A program made the position numbers and the translations under genes. From Skeletonema tropicum (Eukaryota > Bacillariophyta > Thalassiosirophyceae > Thalassiosirales > Thalassiosiraceae), in contig CM074129.1 of the NCBI GenBank assembly GCA_037178625.1, positions 3,720,001 to 3,784,000 of the forward strand: DNA of 64,000 bases, read 5' to 3'. The notes under the pieces are model-generated. The model saw nothing but the letters and a program-made list of their open reading frames with translations. It searched no databases and had not been told where the DNA came from. Within the stretch, counting starts at the first letter, position 1. Each line of letters begins with the position of its first letter. Shown one piece after another: positions 1 through 8,270 of this stretch.

Positions 1-1
1 T

Positions 2-870
2 GATTTGGTCGATCAGGGTGCGGGACATTTTCGGGGGGTGGTGCAGCGATTGAAGGAGTTGAGTGGTGGTGGTGGTGATGCTGCAGGAGGGATGGAATGG
101 ATGGTAATGTTAATAATGATGGTGACGAGAACAACAGCGGCAACAACAATGACAAGAAGAAGAAGAAGGCAATCATTGTAGAAGCACTCACACCCGACTT
201 TTGTGGAGACTTAGACCTGGTTACACAAGTAGCCACCTCCGGACTAGACGTCTACGCACACAACATTGAAACAGTGGAACGCTTAACTCCACGGGTACGT
301 GATCGACGAGCAGGATATCACCAAAGCTTATCTGTCTTGAGACATGTCAAGACAGTCAATCCAAATGTGTTGACCAAAACTAGTATCATGTTGGGATTGG
401 GCGAAACAGATGAGGAGATACGTACCACAATGCAAGACTTGCGCAATAACGATGTCGATGTAGTTACCTTTGGTCAGTATTTGCAACCATCACGGAGGCA
501 TTTGCCCGTGAAGGAATATGTCACTCCGGAAAAATTTGAAGAGTGGAGAATTGAGGCGGAGGAGCAGTTTGGGTTCAAGTATTGTGCGAGTGGGCCTTTG
601 GTGAGGAGTAGTTATAAGGCTGGTGAATTCTTTTTGAAGAATATGGTGAGGGAGAAGAAGAGGGAGAGGGAGGCTGCGGCAGCTGCTGCTGCTGTTGTTG
701 AGAGGAATAAAACTTTATCCTTCTTGAATGAACAGACAATCGATAGTTGTTTGAAAGGAATAGAACTTTTTCCTTCTTATATTATTGTATATAAATTAAA
801 CAGACAATCGATTTTCGTGACTTTCTCTCCACTGTACTTGTTGTTTAGCCAGACATGCTTACTGATGTAA
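2..870 (+). CDS. lipA: Lipoyl synthase, 5'-truncated
   Basis: Radical-SAM lipoyl synthase, which inserts two sulfurs into octanoyl groups on lipoyl-dependent enzymes. Only the C-terminal half is in the window. Family sequence is clear: a GAGHF segment near base 20, then [47 protein letters not shown] and [16 protein letters not shown]. The first ~100 bases read in frame 2 and the rest in frame 1, with asparagine/lysine-rich low-complexity sequence between. A 53-base GT-AG intron (104-156) would join the two frames, but a one-base indel is equally possible. The last ~50 residues, after an alanine run, do not look like the family and are encoded by an imperfect local duplication. The family assignment is firm; the 5' structure and C-terminus are uncertain. 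Confidence 0.88.
703..812 (+). repeat. Imperfect tandem duplication at the lipoyl synthase 3' end
   Basis: Bases 703-744 and 756-812 share the starts AGGAATA(A/G)AACTTT and CCTTCTT and the end AACAGACAATCGAT. The second copy carries about 15 extra AT-rich bases. The duplication lies inside the non-conserved tail of the ORF, so it may have extended the reading frame. Confidence 0.6.
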
Positions 871-1034
871 AAGCACCGATACCATAAAAGAGATGTCACG
901 TCGTTCTTGACACAAAACATACCCAAGTAATTAATTGGCACAAGTTCGGCTGAAAGAATAGAGAGCTTTCCCCACCAAGCTCAACAAATGAATACACCCA
1001 ACTTTCTTTCATAAATACAGTAACAATAAACCAG

Positions 1035-1529
1035 TTACTCCCGAACCCATCCCCTTATCCTTCTAGCCAACTGCATATCCTTCGGCATAATCGTAACCCT
1101 CTTTCCATGAATTGCGCACAAGTTACTATCCTCAAACAATCCAACCAAATGCGCCTCAGCCGCCTCCTGTAATGCCAAAATGGCACTCCCCTGCCACCGA
1201 TACGGTTGGCGTGTCATACCATATTGGATCTCTCGTACCAATCTCGCAAATGGAAGACGACGCAATAGGAGAGAGGTGGAGGATTGATACTGACGGATTT
1301 CACGTAGGGCTTTTTCACCAGGACGCATACGACGCTTGCGACGTACTACTGGTCTAGCGTTAGTTGGTCCTCGTGGTCGATTTGATCCTCCGTCGCCATC
1401 ACCGCTGCCGCCCCCTGTGGAACCCGAACCGGCGGAGAGACGCCCCTCGGCTTCATCGCGGGGACGGGCTCGTCCCAAGAGAGGTTCGCCGCGACGTTTG
1501 GCGGCGCCAGGTGGTTTTGCTCTGGCCAT
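1035..1529 (-). CDS. Centromeric histone H3 variant (CENH3/CENP-A type)
   Basis: 164 aa. The C-terminal ~95 residues are a histone H3 fold: [68 protein letters not shown]. It differs from canonical H3 as CENP-A proteins do. The N-terminal tail is unrelated and rich in Gly, Ser and Arg. Between REI and ALQEA there are 17 residues instead of 16, and a Trp (RWQ) replaces the canonical Phe (RFQ). It therefore probably marks the kinetochore-forming nucleosome. I chose the ATG at 1529 because the protein then begins MARAK, like the MARTK of H3; an upstream ATG at 1586 would add 19 unrelated residues. Intron-less. The alternative is another fast-evolving H3 variant. Confidence 0.85.
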   Translation of the reverse strand: MARAKPPGAAKRRGEPLLGRARPRDEAEGRLSAGSGSTGGGSGDGDGGSNRPRGPTNARPVVRRKRRMRPGEKALREIRQYQSSTSLLLRRLPFARLVREIQYGMTRQPYRWQGSAILALQEAAEAHLVGLFEDSNLCAIHGKRVTIMPKDMQLARRIRGWVRE

Positions 1530-1689
1530 TGTTGCTGAAGACTTGATCGAGTATAGATAATAGGCGGCTAAGGGTTGGTCAATCACACAAGCACAGCGAG
1601 GGATTATGCATCAAAGAGGTGATATTTTGTGTAGCATGATCAAAGTACCACCATGGAGATGGAGCGTTGAGAGAGTTGAGATGAGAAAT

Positions 1690-1847
1690 CAGAAATTTTG
1701 TCCGCGAAAGAGCTCCAACCAAAATGTCACCCCATGAAGTGTAGGAAATAGCTATATACCCTATATACTGATAATAACAGAAGCATATTAGTGAGAAGGA
1801 CTGTCACTTTTTCTTTTTATCTTATAAAATATCCCCCCATTTCGCGG
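1690..1847. repeat. Dispersed repeat, copy 1
   Basis: Begins with GAAATTTTGTCCGCGAAA and AGCTCC and ends about 150 bases later near CGCG. A related sequence of similar length and with similar ends lies at 4038-4210. It is probably a small non-coding mobile element, or less likely a shared upstream element. The rest of the 1530-2012 gap holds only the hairpin at 1918-2001. Confidence 0.45.
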
Positions 1848-1917
1848 AAATCAGAAAAGTTAGATCGACAGAGATACCTCTTGAAACAGGATATCTACCG
1901 AGCCAAAACAGAACTAC

Positions 1918-2001
1918 AACACAAGCCCTGAGGGATTGTGGATAGAACTAGCCAAGGGCGAGACCTACTAGTTCTATCCACAATCCCTCAGGGCTTGTGT
2001 T
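1918..2001. repeat. Perfect 34 bp inverted repeat (hairpin)
   Basis: Arms 1918-1951 and 1968-2001 are perfectly complementary over 34 bp, with a 16-base loop. The hairpin ends 11 bases beyond the stop codon of the minus-strand TPR gene, so it would lie in that transcript's 3' UTR. It could be a 3'-end or small-RNA-producing structure, or a tiny fold-back element. Confidence 0.85.
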
Positions 2002-2012
2002 TTGACATCTGC

Positions 2013-3347
2013 TTACCCCAACTTTCCTGATAACGCATTCTGAAAACCAGCACTGAATTGCCTGCGTTCTTTCTTCTCGAGCCTTTTAATCTCGTTCTCA
2101 ATTTGCTGATACAACTTTTGCGTTGCTTGAAGTGTAGATGGAGGAGTTTTCCCAGCGCTAAGCACATCCTTCTTGGCTTTTCGAAGCAGTATCAAGTCAC
2201 CTCCATCAGAACCTTGGCTAATTTTGAATCTAGCCATCGCTCGACGGTAGGAACATTTCTCATGACCCCACTCAATTTCAAGCACTCTTGTTGCATATTC
2301 TTCAGATTTTCTATAGTTTCCCTTCTTGTATTGAATCAATGATGCATTTGATAACAGCGCCACATGGCAATCACGTTGAGGTCCGTTGGTGCCAAGTTTC
2401 TGTCCAAACTTATCCAAGGCAGCATCGTATGAGGCCATCGCTTCATCGAGACTCCCACCCTTGAACGACGCATTCCCTTCCTCTTTTAACTGCAATATTT
2501 CGGAGAATGCTTGGTCATCTATCCTAGAGAAACAGTCAATGGGCAGCTTGGGAGAACGGGATTCTACAAATGCGGCCACAAGCCAGATCGTTTCATGTTC
2601 AGCATTCACATCACCAAAATATGCAATTGCGCCCTTGCCATAGTCATGTATTGCAATAATAACATCGTAATCATCCTCACTTTCTTTGGACACATCTCTA
2701 CCACTCATGTGTGGAACCAAAGATTGAGTTGTTGAGTTTTCTGTCACACCAAAGCAACGTTCATGTTTGGGCACCCTCAAACTCATACCCTTGCAGCTAA
2801 ACTCCTTGATAATTCGTCTCGATAGATTGCCATTGCCAAAACTATAATTGATATTTCTCTCATTATCCTTCAATGAAGGCACCCATGTCGTGCGATAGTA
2901 GCTTGACATTTCCCAGTCAGTATCAAAATACTTCTTTGTTGTAGAAACCAACATACCCTCCGACGATGGGAATGCAACCACCCCTCCAGCAGCAACAAAC
3001 TCTTGTAGAAGATCCCCAAATGCACTTTCAAATTCGCTACGCATCTCCATACAGGAAAAATCCATCACAACAATGGCATGGTACCTCCCACTGCGGATCT
3101 CATCCTGAGCTTGTTTCACACCGAATGCATCTGGTTGTACGTTCCTCTCATCAAGGTACGACGGATCAGTGCACCATACGCGGAATGTAGAATGACACGA
3201 GAATGGACGGCTGTCACCAATTACAGGAGGGCAGTTGACGAACGAAGTTTCCATCCATGGTACTTGACTATATCCCTCTATAAATAGAATGTGTATGTCG
3301 AGGGGTATTTCATTCTCATCTTTCCACCCATCGTCGGTTGCCATCAT
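2013..3347 (-). CDS. TPR-repeat protein with N-terminal glutamine-amidotransferase-like fold
   Basis: 444 aa, no intron. Residues ~1-280 look globular, with segments such as YHAIVVMDFSCMEM, FVAAGGVVAFPSSEG and YGKGAIAYFGDVNAE that resemble ThuA/GATase1-like folds; I see no catalytic triad. Residues ~285-425 are tetratricopeptide repeats of the chaperone-cofactor type (LKEEGNASFKGGSLDEAMASYDAAL, LLSNASLIQYKKGNYRKSEEYATRVLEIE), followed by a basic C-terminal helix. It may act as a co-chaperone or scaffold, but the function is not known. The start is the first of two adjacent ATGs. Confidence 0.8.
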   Translation of the reverse strand: MMATDDGWKDENEIPLDIHILFIEGYSQVPWMETSFVNCPPVIGDSRPFSCHSTFRVWCTDPSYLDERNVQPDAFGVKQAQDEIRSGRYHAIVVMDFSCMEMRSEFESAFGDLLQEFVAAGGVVAFPSSEGMLVSTTKKYFDTDWEMSSYYRTTWVPSLKDNERNINYSFGNGNLSRRIIKEFSCKGMSLRVPKHERCFGVTENSTTQSLVPHMSGRDVSKESEDDYDVIIAIHDYGKGAIAYFGDVNAEHETIWLVAAFVESRSPKLPIDCFSRIDDQAFSEILQLKEEGNASFKGGSLDEAMASYDAALDKFGQKLGTNGPQRDCHVALLSNASLIQYKKGNYRKSEEYATRVLEIEWGHEKCSYRRAMARFKISQGSDGGDLILLRKAKKDVLSAGKTPPSTLQATQKLYQQIENEIKRLEKKERRQFSAGFQNALSGKLG

Positions 3348-3476
3348 AATTTCGTTGTTCCAAATATAGTATGAAGTTCCAGGGTCAGTAGCATGTTATT
3401 TGCGATGGCCCATTATCGGTAGCGCTTGATACTCTAGAGATTGATGGATTGGATGGAGATGGATAGATAGAGGCGA

Positions 3477-4016
3477 CCGGCTACTGGCGGGAAGAAACTG
3501 TCACCGTCACCACGGTGACAGCTCACAAATTTCACGCACAAAACACTAACAAAATTGTGATAGTCTAAATATGGCAATCCTACTCGACGAAAATACATAG
3601 AGCAGTCTAAAAGTAGCATCCCAAACAATATATCTACATTATCTGATGCAGAAGAGAATATAATTCGTCGAGATAGAGCACCTACCGACGAATTTGGGAC
3701 CAATACCTGCTATTTCGAGCTAGAATGACGCATGCCTACGTCAGATCTGCATGCCTGTACTGCTGCGCGCGCTGCGCCTGCTGCTATGCGAGTATACTTC
3801 ATATAACGTTGACCAGTGGTTCTATCGAAAGCTAATAGTCTGTACTATCGTATTATGGTCGACTATTTGTGTTAGGGGTCGACATGGAGGCACAGAACCT
3901 GCATGTAAGGGTGCAGAACTCGTGTTTTTTGTGTTTTGTTAGTGTTTCGTGTGGAGTTTCAGTGACGGTGACAATTTTTTCCAGTGAAAATTTTTTCCCG
4001 CCAGTACAATAGCCGG
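3477..4016. mobile_element. Candidate non-autonomous element with imperfect inverted ends
   Basis: The left end has CCGGCTACTGGCGGGAA, TGTCACCGTCAC and AACACTAACAAAA. The right end carries the complements of the same blocks in mirror order, separated by small indels. No convincing target-site duplication is visible. No gene is supported between 3348 and 4256. Confidence 0.45.
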
Positions 4017-4037
4017 CCGAGCAAAAAAAAAATATAT

Positions 4038-4210
4038 CTGAAATTTTGTCCGCGAAACAGCTCCATTCCAAAACGACACCCCCTACGAAAAATGATTTCA
4101 GGAAATATAATACTCTAGAGACTCTACACGCACACAATATGGATAAGGAATAGGAGTACATATCAGACTAATCTTCTTCATCTTCTAAATATACCCCGTC
4201 TACGCGAATA
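4038..4210. repeat. Dispersed repeat, copy 2
   Basis: Second copy of the sequence at 1690-1847: GAAATTTTGTCCGCGAAA, AGCTCC, then an AT-rich body ending in a pyrimidine-rich stretch and ACGCG. It lies just outside the left end of the 4257-8150 transposon. Confidence 0.45.
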
Positions 4211-4256
4211 TCGTCTCTCGCGCCAAATTCAAATTAGAGAAAGGTGTCATCTTTTT

Positions 4257-4346
4257 GAGGGGCTACGTTGGGCACGGCTTTTCTGGGCACGGGTTGGGCA
4301 CGCCCTATGATGTGACGATTCTGCCACGTCACCATACCACGCTCTC
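4257..4346 (+). repeat. Left terminal inverted repeat
   Basis: 90 bp starting GAGGGGCTACGTTGGGCACG, with three GGGCACG-type motifs inside. Identical to the reverse complement of the right end. Confidence 0.92.
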
Positions 4347-4600
4347 CCACCACCCCTTCTTTCCACCACAAGCCCCGCACACAGTCAAAGTTAGATACCC
4401 CAGTAACTACATCATAAGAGATCATAAGCCATAAAGTCACCGCGGCAACACCAACTAGCATAAATCATAGTCACTACAGCAAAACACTACCGCTCATTCC
4501 ACTTTCGTCGTCAGATTTTTTCGTATTCTTGCCGCTGCTTCAATAATTGGTCATCTACGACCTATCGAATTTACACACAACATACCTTACAAACAAATCA

Positions 4601-6379
4601 ATGTTGGTCGATTATTATGACCTACATCGATTCGAGTTGTTCCAGCAGAAGGTTCGCCGATACGGTGGCGAAGCAGCCGTCCGTCATGACTATAATATTT
4701 ACAACAGAAAATACACTCCTCCACAATTGAAGGATCAAATGAAAAGCGGCAACTATTTACATAATCAGAACCTGAAATGGTGGCGGACAATAAACAAGAA
4801 CAAACCTTCACCAAAAAAAATATCATTTTTGTCATCATCATTGCAATATGACTCCAAAAGAGACAACAAACGGAAGGCGATGGAACTTGACAATTCAACT
4901 GTTTCATTTCAGTTCAACAAAGTCACAGCAAAGAAGAAACGTAAAGCGGGGAAACACAAAGCACAACTCACCGCCAAACATTTAACTAACACTCCTGCAC
5001 CCCTCATTACACCACAATATGGGGACTTTGTTGAGGTTGAATTCTCCTCCAATTCAAGCGTTTATGTTCTTTATGCTCGCGCAGATAGCGAATGCCCCCT
5101 GCTTCGTGACATACATGAATGCTGCTATAAAGGAGCCGGAAATACTCTTGACAATTCTCTTGATGCTTTGCCCAAAATCCGTCATGACTATAATATTTAC
5201 AACAGAAAATACACTCCTCCACAATTGAAGGATCAAATGAAAAGCGGCAACTATTTACATAATCAGAACCTGAAATGGTGGCGGACAATAAACAAGAACA
5301 AACCTTCACCAAAAAAAATATCATTTTTGTCATCATCATTGCAATATGACTCCAAAAGAGACAACAAACGGAAGGCGATGGAACTTGACAATTCAACTGT
5401 TTCATTTCAGTTCAACAAAGTCACAGCAAAGAAGAAACGTAAAGCGGGGAAACACAAAGCACAACTCACCGCCAAACATTTAACTAACTCTCCTGCACCC
5501 CTCATTACACCACAATATGGGGACTTTGTTGAGGTTGAATTCTCCTCCAATTCAAGCGTTTATGTTCTTTATGCTCGCGCAGATAGCGAATGCCCCCTGC
5601 TTCGTGACATACATGAATGCTGCTATAAAGGAGCCGGAAATACTCTTGACAATTCTCTTGATGCTTTGCCCAAAAGAGCTTGGGAACAAGACAACCATGC
5701 TGGTGGGGGATATGCAGCATTTGGGATTGGATCCATGGATAAAAGACAAACTGGGCCCTTCTTTCTTATGAATCATCAATATGAAAAGGCAAAAGCTATT
5801 ACTTCCTCTCTCTCTTCCATCTTTGGTAGAGTTGCGGCAGCCTTGCTGAACTACACACCTAATGTATTTAGGGAGAATGAAAAAATTAAGAGCATAAATG
5901 CAAACTTCTCTTTCCCACCAATTGGTTGCCAAGGTGCAGTTGGCTGGATGGCAAATCAAGTTGCGATTCGCCGCATAGGCAAGGGATGCCAGAAGAATGC
6001 AATGATAGAAGACAGTGTTGTGGCATTGCACGCTGACACCGGGGATTTGAGTACAATGCACCCGCTTGTATACATACCGCGCGGTGGTCCAGATGGAAGA
6101 GGTGGAATTATAGCAGATTCCCACTTGGTCATTGCGGAAAGCGAGACTGGTGGCAAATACATTCAAATCGAGACAAATGTGAGAGATACTGTCTGTATAG
6201 TGGTCTTCAATAGCGCACTGAATTTGCATGGGTTGGTCCAATCATCCCCTGAAGGTGAAACTGAAGATGCCTGGAGCACGAGGCTCATTCCATTCATTAC
6301 AAAGCAAATGTATAACTTCATGTTAAAGAACAAATCTGCAGCGCCAATTGATAAGTTTAATGTTCTAAGAGTAAAGTAA
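4601..6379 (+). CDS. Transposon-borne 2-oxoglutarate/Fe(II) dioxygenase-like protein
   Basis: 592 aa from the first in-frame ATG (4601). The C-terminal ~200 residues hold a plausible double-stranded beta-helix dioxygenase signature: H477-x-D479 in LHADTGD, a distal H543 in NLHGLV and R561 in STRLIPFI. These would bind Fe(II) and 2-oxoglutarate. The N-terminal part contains a basic, nuclear-signal-like region (KKKRKAGKHK) and a 166-residue block present twice in a row. Such enzymes, including TET/JBP relatives, occur as cargo in some eukaryotic DNA transposons (established for fungal Kyakuja-Dileera-Zisupton elements), where nucleic-acid oxidation is suspected. The substrate here is unknown. 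The dioxygenase call rests on motif reading only. Confidence 0.6.
   Translation: MLVDYYDLHRFELFQQKVRRYGGEAAVRHDYNIYNRKYTPPQLKDQMKSGNYLHNQNLKWWRTINKNKPSPKKISFLSSSLQYDSKRDNKRKAMELDNSTVSFQFNKVTAKKKRKAGKHKAQLTAKHLTNTPAPLITPQYGDFVEVEFSSNSSVYVLYARADSECPLLRDIHECCYKGAGNTLDNSLDALPKIRHDYNIYNRKYTPPQLKDQMKSGNYLHNQNLKWWRTINKNKPSPKKISFLSSSLQYDSKRDNKRKAMELDNSTVSFQFNKVTAKKKRKAGKHKAQLTAKHLTNSPAPLITPQYGDFVEVEFSSNSSVYVLYARADSECPLLRDIHECCYKGAGNTLDNSLDALPKRAWEQDNHAGGGYAAFGIGSMDKRQTGPFFLMNHQYEKAKAITSSLSSIFGRVAAALLNYTPNVFRENEKIKSINANFSFPPIGCQGAVGWMANQVAIRRIGKGCQKNAMIEDSVVALHADTGDLSTMHPLVYIPRGGPDGRGGIIADSHLVIAESETGGKYIQIETNVRDTVCIVVFNSALNLHGLVQSSPEGETEDAWSTRLIPFITKQMYNFMLKNKSAAPIDKFNVLRVK
4681..5675 (+). repeat. In-frame 498 bp tandem duplication inside the dioxygenase-like ORF
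   Basis: Bases 4681-5178 are repeated at 5179-5675 with a period of 498 bp (166 codons). I noticed one substitution (ACTAACACT versus ACTAACTCT, Thr to Ser). The frame is kept, so the ORF stays open. The near identity points to a very recent event; an assembly artefact cannot be excluded. Confidence 0.92.
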
Positions 6380-6651
6380 AACACATCTTTTCCTACGCAT
6401 ATTTGCTCAAACATTGGTACCATACTGCCTCTGTAATGTGTGGAGAGAATTTTTTCTCTGAGAATGATCTATTCTATGTCATCTTCATTCCCAGGAATCA
6501 CTGATTTTGATAGGGGATAAGCACCTATTGATTACCCCACCAATCACCCAACCAGTGAATTAGCAACTTTTGTTGCATAAAATGAAATAGTAAAGAAGAA
6601 TGCTTGTGCTCAAGCCACAAAATTAAATCAGTTGTCTTTATCTTTACAGAA

Positions 6652-7875
6652 TCATTTTCCATGAAGAAACACGTAATGGCTATTACTTTGTCCTTCTCTT
6701 GCCCATAGTGCAACTGTATTATGATCGAAATACATGGGTTGACAATCTTTCATGGCCAATCCCCTTAGAATGATATTCGCCTTGTATACCACACTGTTCA
6801 AAACAAACACCTTTCCAACAACTTGAATCCCAATCGCATCCTTTGCAACACAAGGATCAACATCAGCTGTTGATTTTGTTTCGTCCAAAACCGAAACAGT
6901 CTCAATCAATCCCCAAGTTGATTTCACTAATCTTTTCCCAATCTGCTTTGCAGCTGCGCAATTTGCCTTGTTGTGTCCAATACCCTTACAAAGATCACAA
7001 GTTGAAATGTGACGTTTTGCCGTAACCACTGCTTCCACTCCGCTTATCTTTCTTTTCATGCAAGTTCCACCTTCGCCCCGTTTCCTTGTAGAAGGAAGGA
7101 TGCCTTGAGGGTTGTTGATGTTATTCTTACCATCCGCAACTGTAAGATCAAGGTACGACGCAGCTGCTCCTTTTAATTCTTCTTCCCCGACATTTTGAAT
7201 ATTAGCAATCATGTAATTCACAACTGGCAAAAGCTTCTGGTATGTTTCGTTGCTGCGCGATGCAGTACTGGCAAGCTGTTTGAATTTGTCCAACAGAATA
7301 TTGTGCATTTGAGTCGAATTCAAACGTTTCGCTTTCTTTGCTGTATAACGTTTTGCAATCAATGGGTTGGCAACAAGATCTGACACAAATTCCCCTACAC
7401 CTTCACCGCCAGCAACTTGTACATTATCTGTTGCATTAGTATGCAGCTCAACTGCACCAACGACTCCCTTCTCATCTGGCAGATCAAAATCGGCACCCCC
7501 AAAATCTGCTGCAGGAGTGTCATCAATGGAAGAACCACCATTTCTTTGTGGTGCTGGAGAAATTGCAGGGATTGACTTCACTTCGGTATCATTAAGTTTC
7601 CAATGATTGTGAAACTGTGACTCATTGAATTCAAAATCGCATACTCGTTGGATGTGCTTGCATGGCTGTCCACTGTTGATGTCCCTTTTGCACCACATGC
7701 AGTAATACACATTCAGAGGCGGATGTTGCATGTTTGTGGAGGTGGAGGTTGACAAACACGCACCAGAGGAAGAAGCAGGACCAGGATTACCAGGATTCAT
7801 TAGTAGATTGGTGCTTGGTGACGACCTCCTGCCACTGTTATCGTTGTTAATATCCTGAGAATGTGCGGATTGCAT
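6652..7875 (-). CDS. Transposon-borne zinc-knuckle protein
   Basis: 407 aa. The N-terminus is Ser/Asn-rich, then a Cys/His cluster (YCMWCKRD, PCKHIQRVC) suggests a zinc-binding module near residues 55-80. A second zinc site is a classic knuckle, CDLCKGIGHNKANC (CX2CX4HX4C), near residue 290. No catalytic DDE residues are evident. Zinc knuckles of this kind are found at the C-termini of Mutator-like transposases and in nucleic-acid-binding proteins, so it probably binds the element's DNA or RNA. It converges on the dioxygenase-like gene with 272 bp between stop codons. Confidence 0.6.
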   Translation of the reverse strand: MQSAHSQDINNDNSGRRSSPSTNLLMNPGNPGPASSSGACLSTSTSTNMQHPPLNVYYCMWCKRDINSGQPCKHIQRVCDFEFNESQFHNHWKLNDTEVKSIPAISPAPQRNGGSSIDDTPAADFGGADFDLPDEKGVVGAVELHTNATDNVQVAGGEGVGEFVSDLVANPLIAKRYTAKKAKRLNSTQMHNILLDKFKQLASTASRSNETYQKLLPVVNYMIANIQNVGEEELKGAAASYLDLTVADGKNNINNPQGILPSTRKRGEGGTCMKRKISGVEAVVTAKRHISTCDLCKGIGHNKANCAAAKQIGKRLVKSTWGLIETVSVLDETKSTADVDPCVAKDAIGIQVVGKVFVLNSVVYKANIILRGLAMKDCQPMYFDHNTVALWAREGQSNSHYVFLHGK

Positions 7876-7943
7876 GATGTATTAATGACACTGGTAACAC
7901 TTAGCTTACTTTATTTTTGTCATTGGCCGCGCTGCAGCAACAT

Positions 7944-7946
<3 letters not shown>

Positions 7947-8015
<69 letters not shown>
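7947..8015. repeat. (GA)n microsatellite
   Basis: About 69 bases of uninterrupted GA dinucleotide just inside the right terminal repeat of the 4257-8150 element. It may be a GAGA-type promoter tract for the adjacent minus-strand gene. Confidence 0.95.
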
Positions 8016-8019
<4 letters not shown>

Positions 8020-8060
8020 CCTCTTGTTGAAAGATAATTCTGCCTTTTAGGGTTAATGGA

Positions 8061-8150
8061 GAGAGCGTGGTATGGTGACGTGGCAGAATCGTCACATCAT
8101 AGGGCGTGCCCAACCCGTGCCCAGAAAAGCCGTGCCCAACGTAGCCCCTC
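8061..8150 (-). repeat. Right terminal inverted repeat
   Basis: Exact reverse complement of 4257-4346. It ends 120 bases before the CAF-1 start codon, so the transposon inserted into that gene's promoter or 5' region. Confidence 0.92.
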
Positions 8151-8270
8151 CCCATTTTTTTTTCACCTCACTTTTTGCATCTCGACATTGGACATGCCGT
8201 TTTGGTTTTGATAGCACCTTCACCATAACTACATCAACACTACCATCAACAGCCAACACGATCCATCAAT

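Larger units (their letters stand above)
4257..8150. mobile_element. 3.9 kb DNA transposon with perfect 90 bp terminal inverted repeats
   Basis: Bases 4257-4346 are the exact reverse complement of 8061-8150. The element carries two convergent ORFs: a 2-oxoglutarate/Fe(II) dioxygenase-like gene (4601-6379, +) and a zinc-knuckle gene (6652-7875, -). No DDE, tyrosine-recombinase or rolling-circle transposase is recognisable, so it is either moved in trans or one ORF is an unfamiliar transposase. Long perfect ends plus a zinc knuckle recall Mutator-like elements. I could not define a target-site duplication; both flanks are T-rich. Perfect ends and open ORFs imply recent activity. Confidence 0.85.

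Noticed and set aside
4257..8150. 9-10 bp target-site duplication of the 3.9 kb transposon
   Set aside because: The flanks share only a T run (TCTTTTT versus CCATTTTT); the match is no better than expected for T-rich DNA, so no superfamily was assigned from it.
7901..8155. Minus-strand ORF with a Leu-Ser repeat
   Set aside because: It is a translation of the GA microsatellite and the transposon end.
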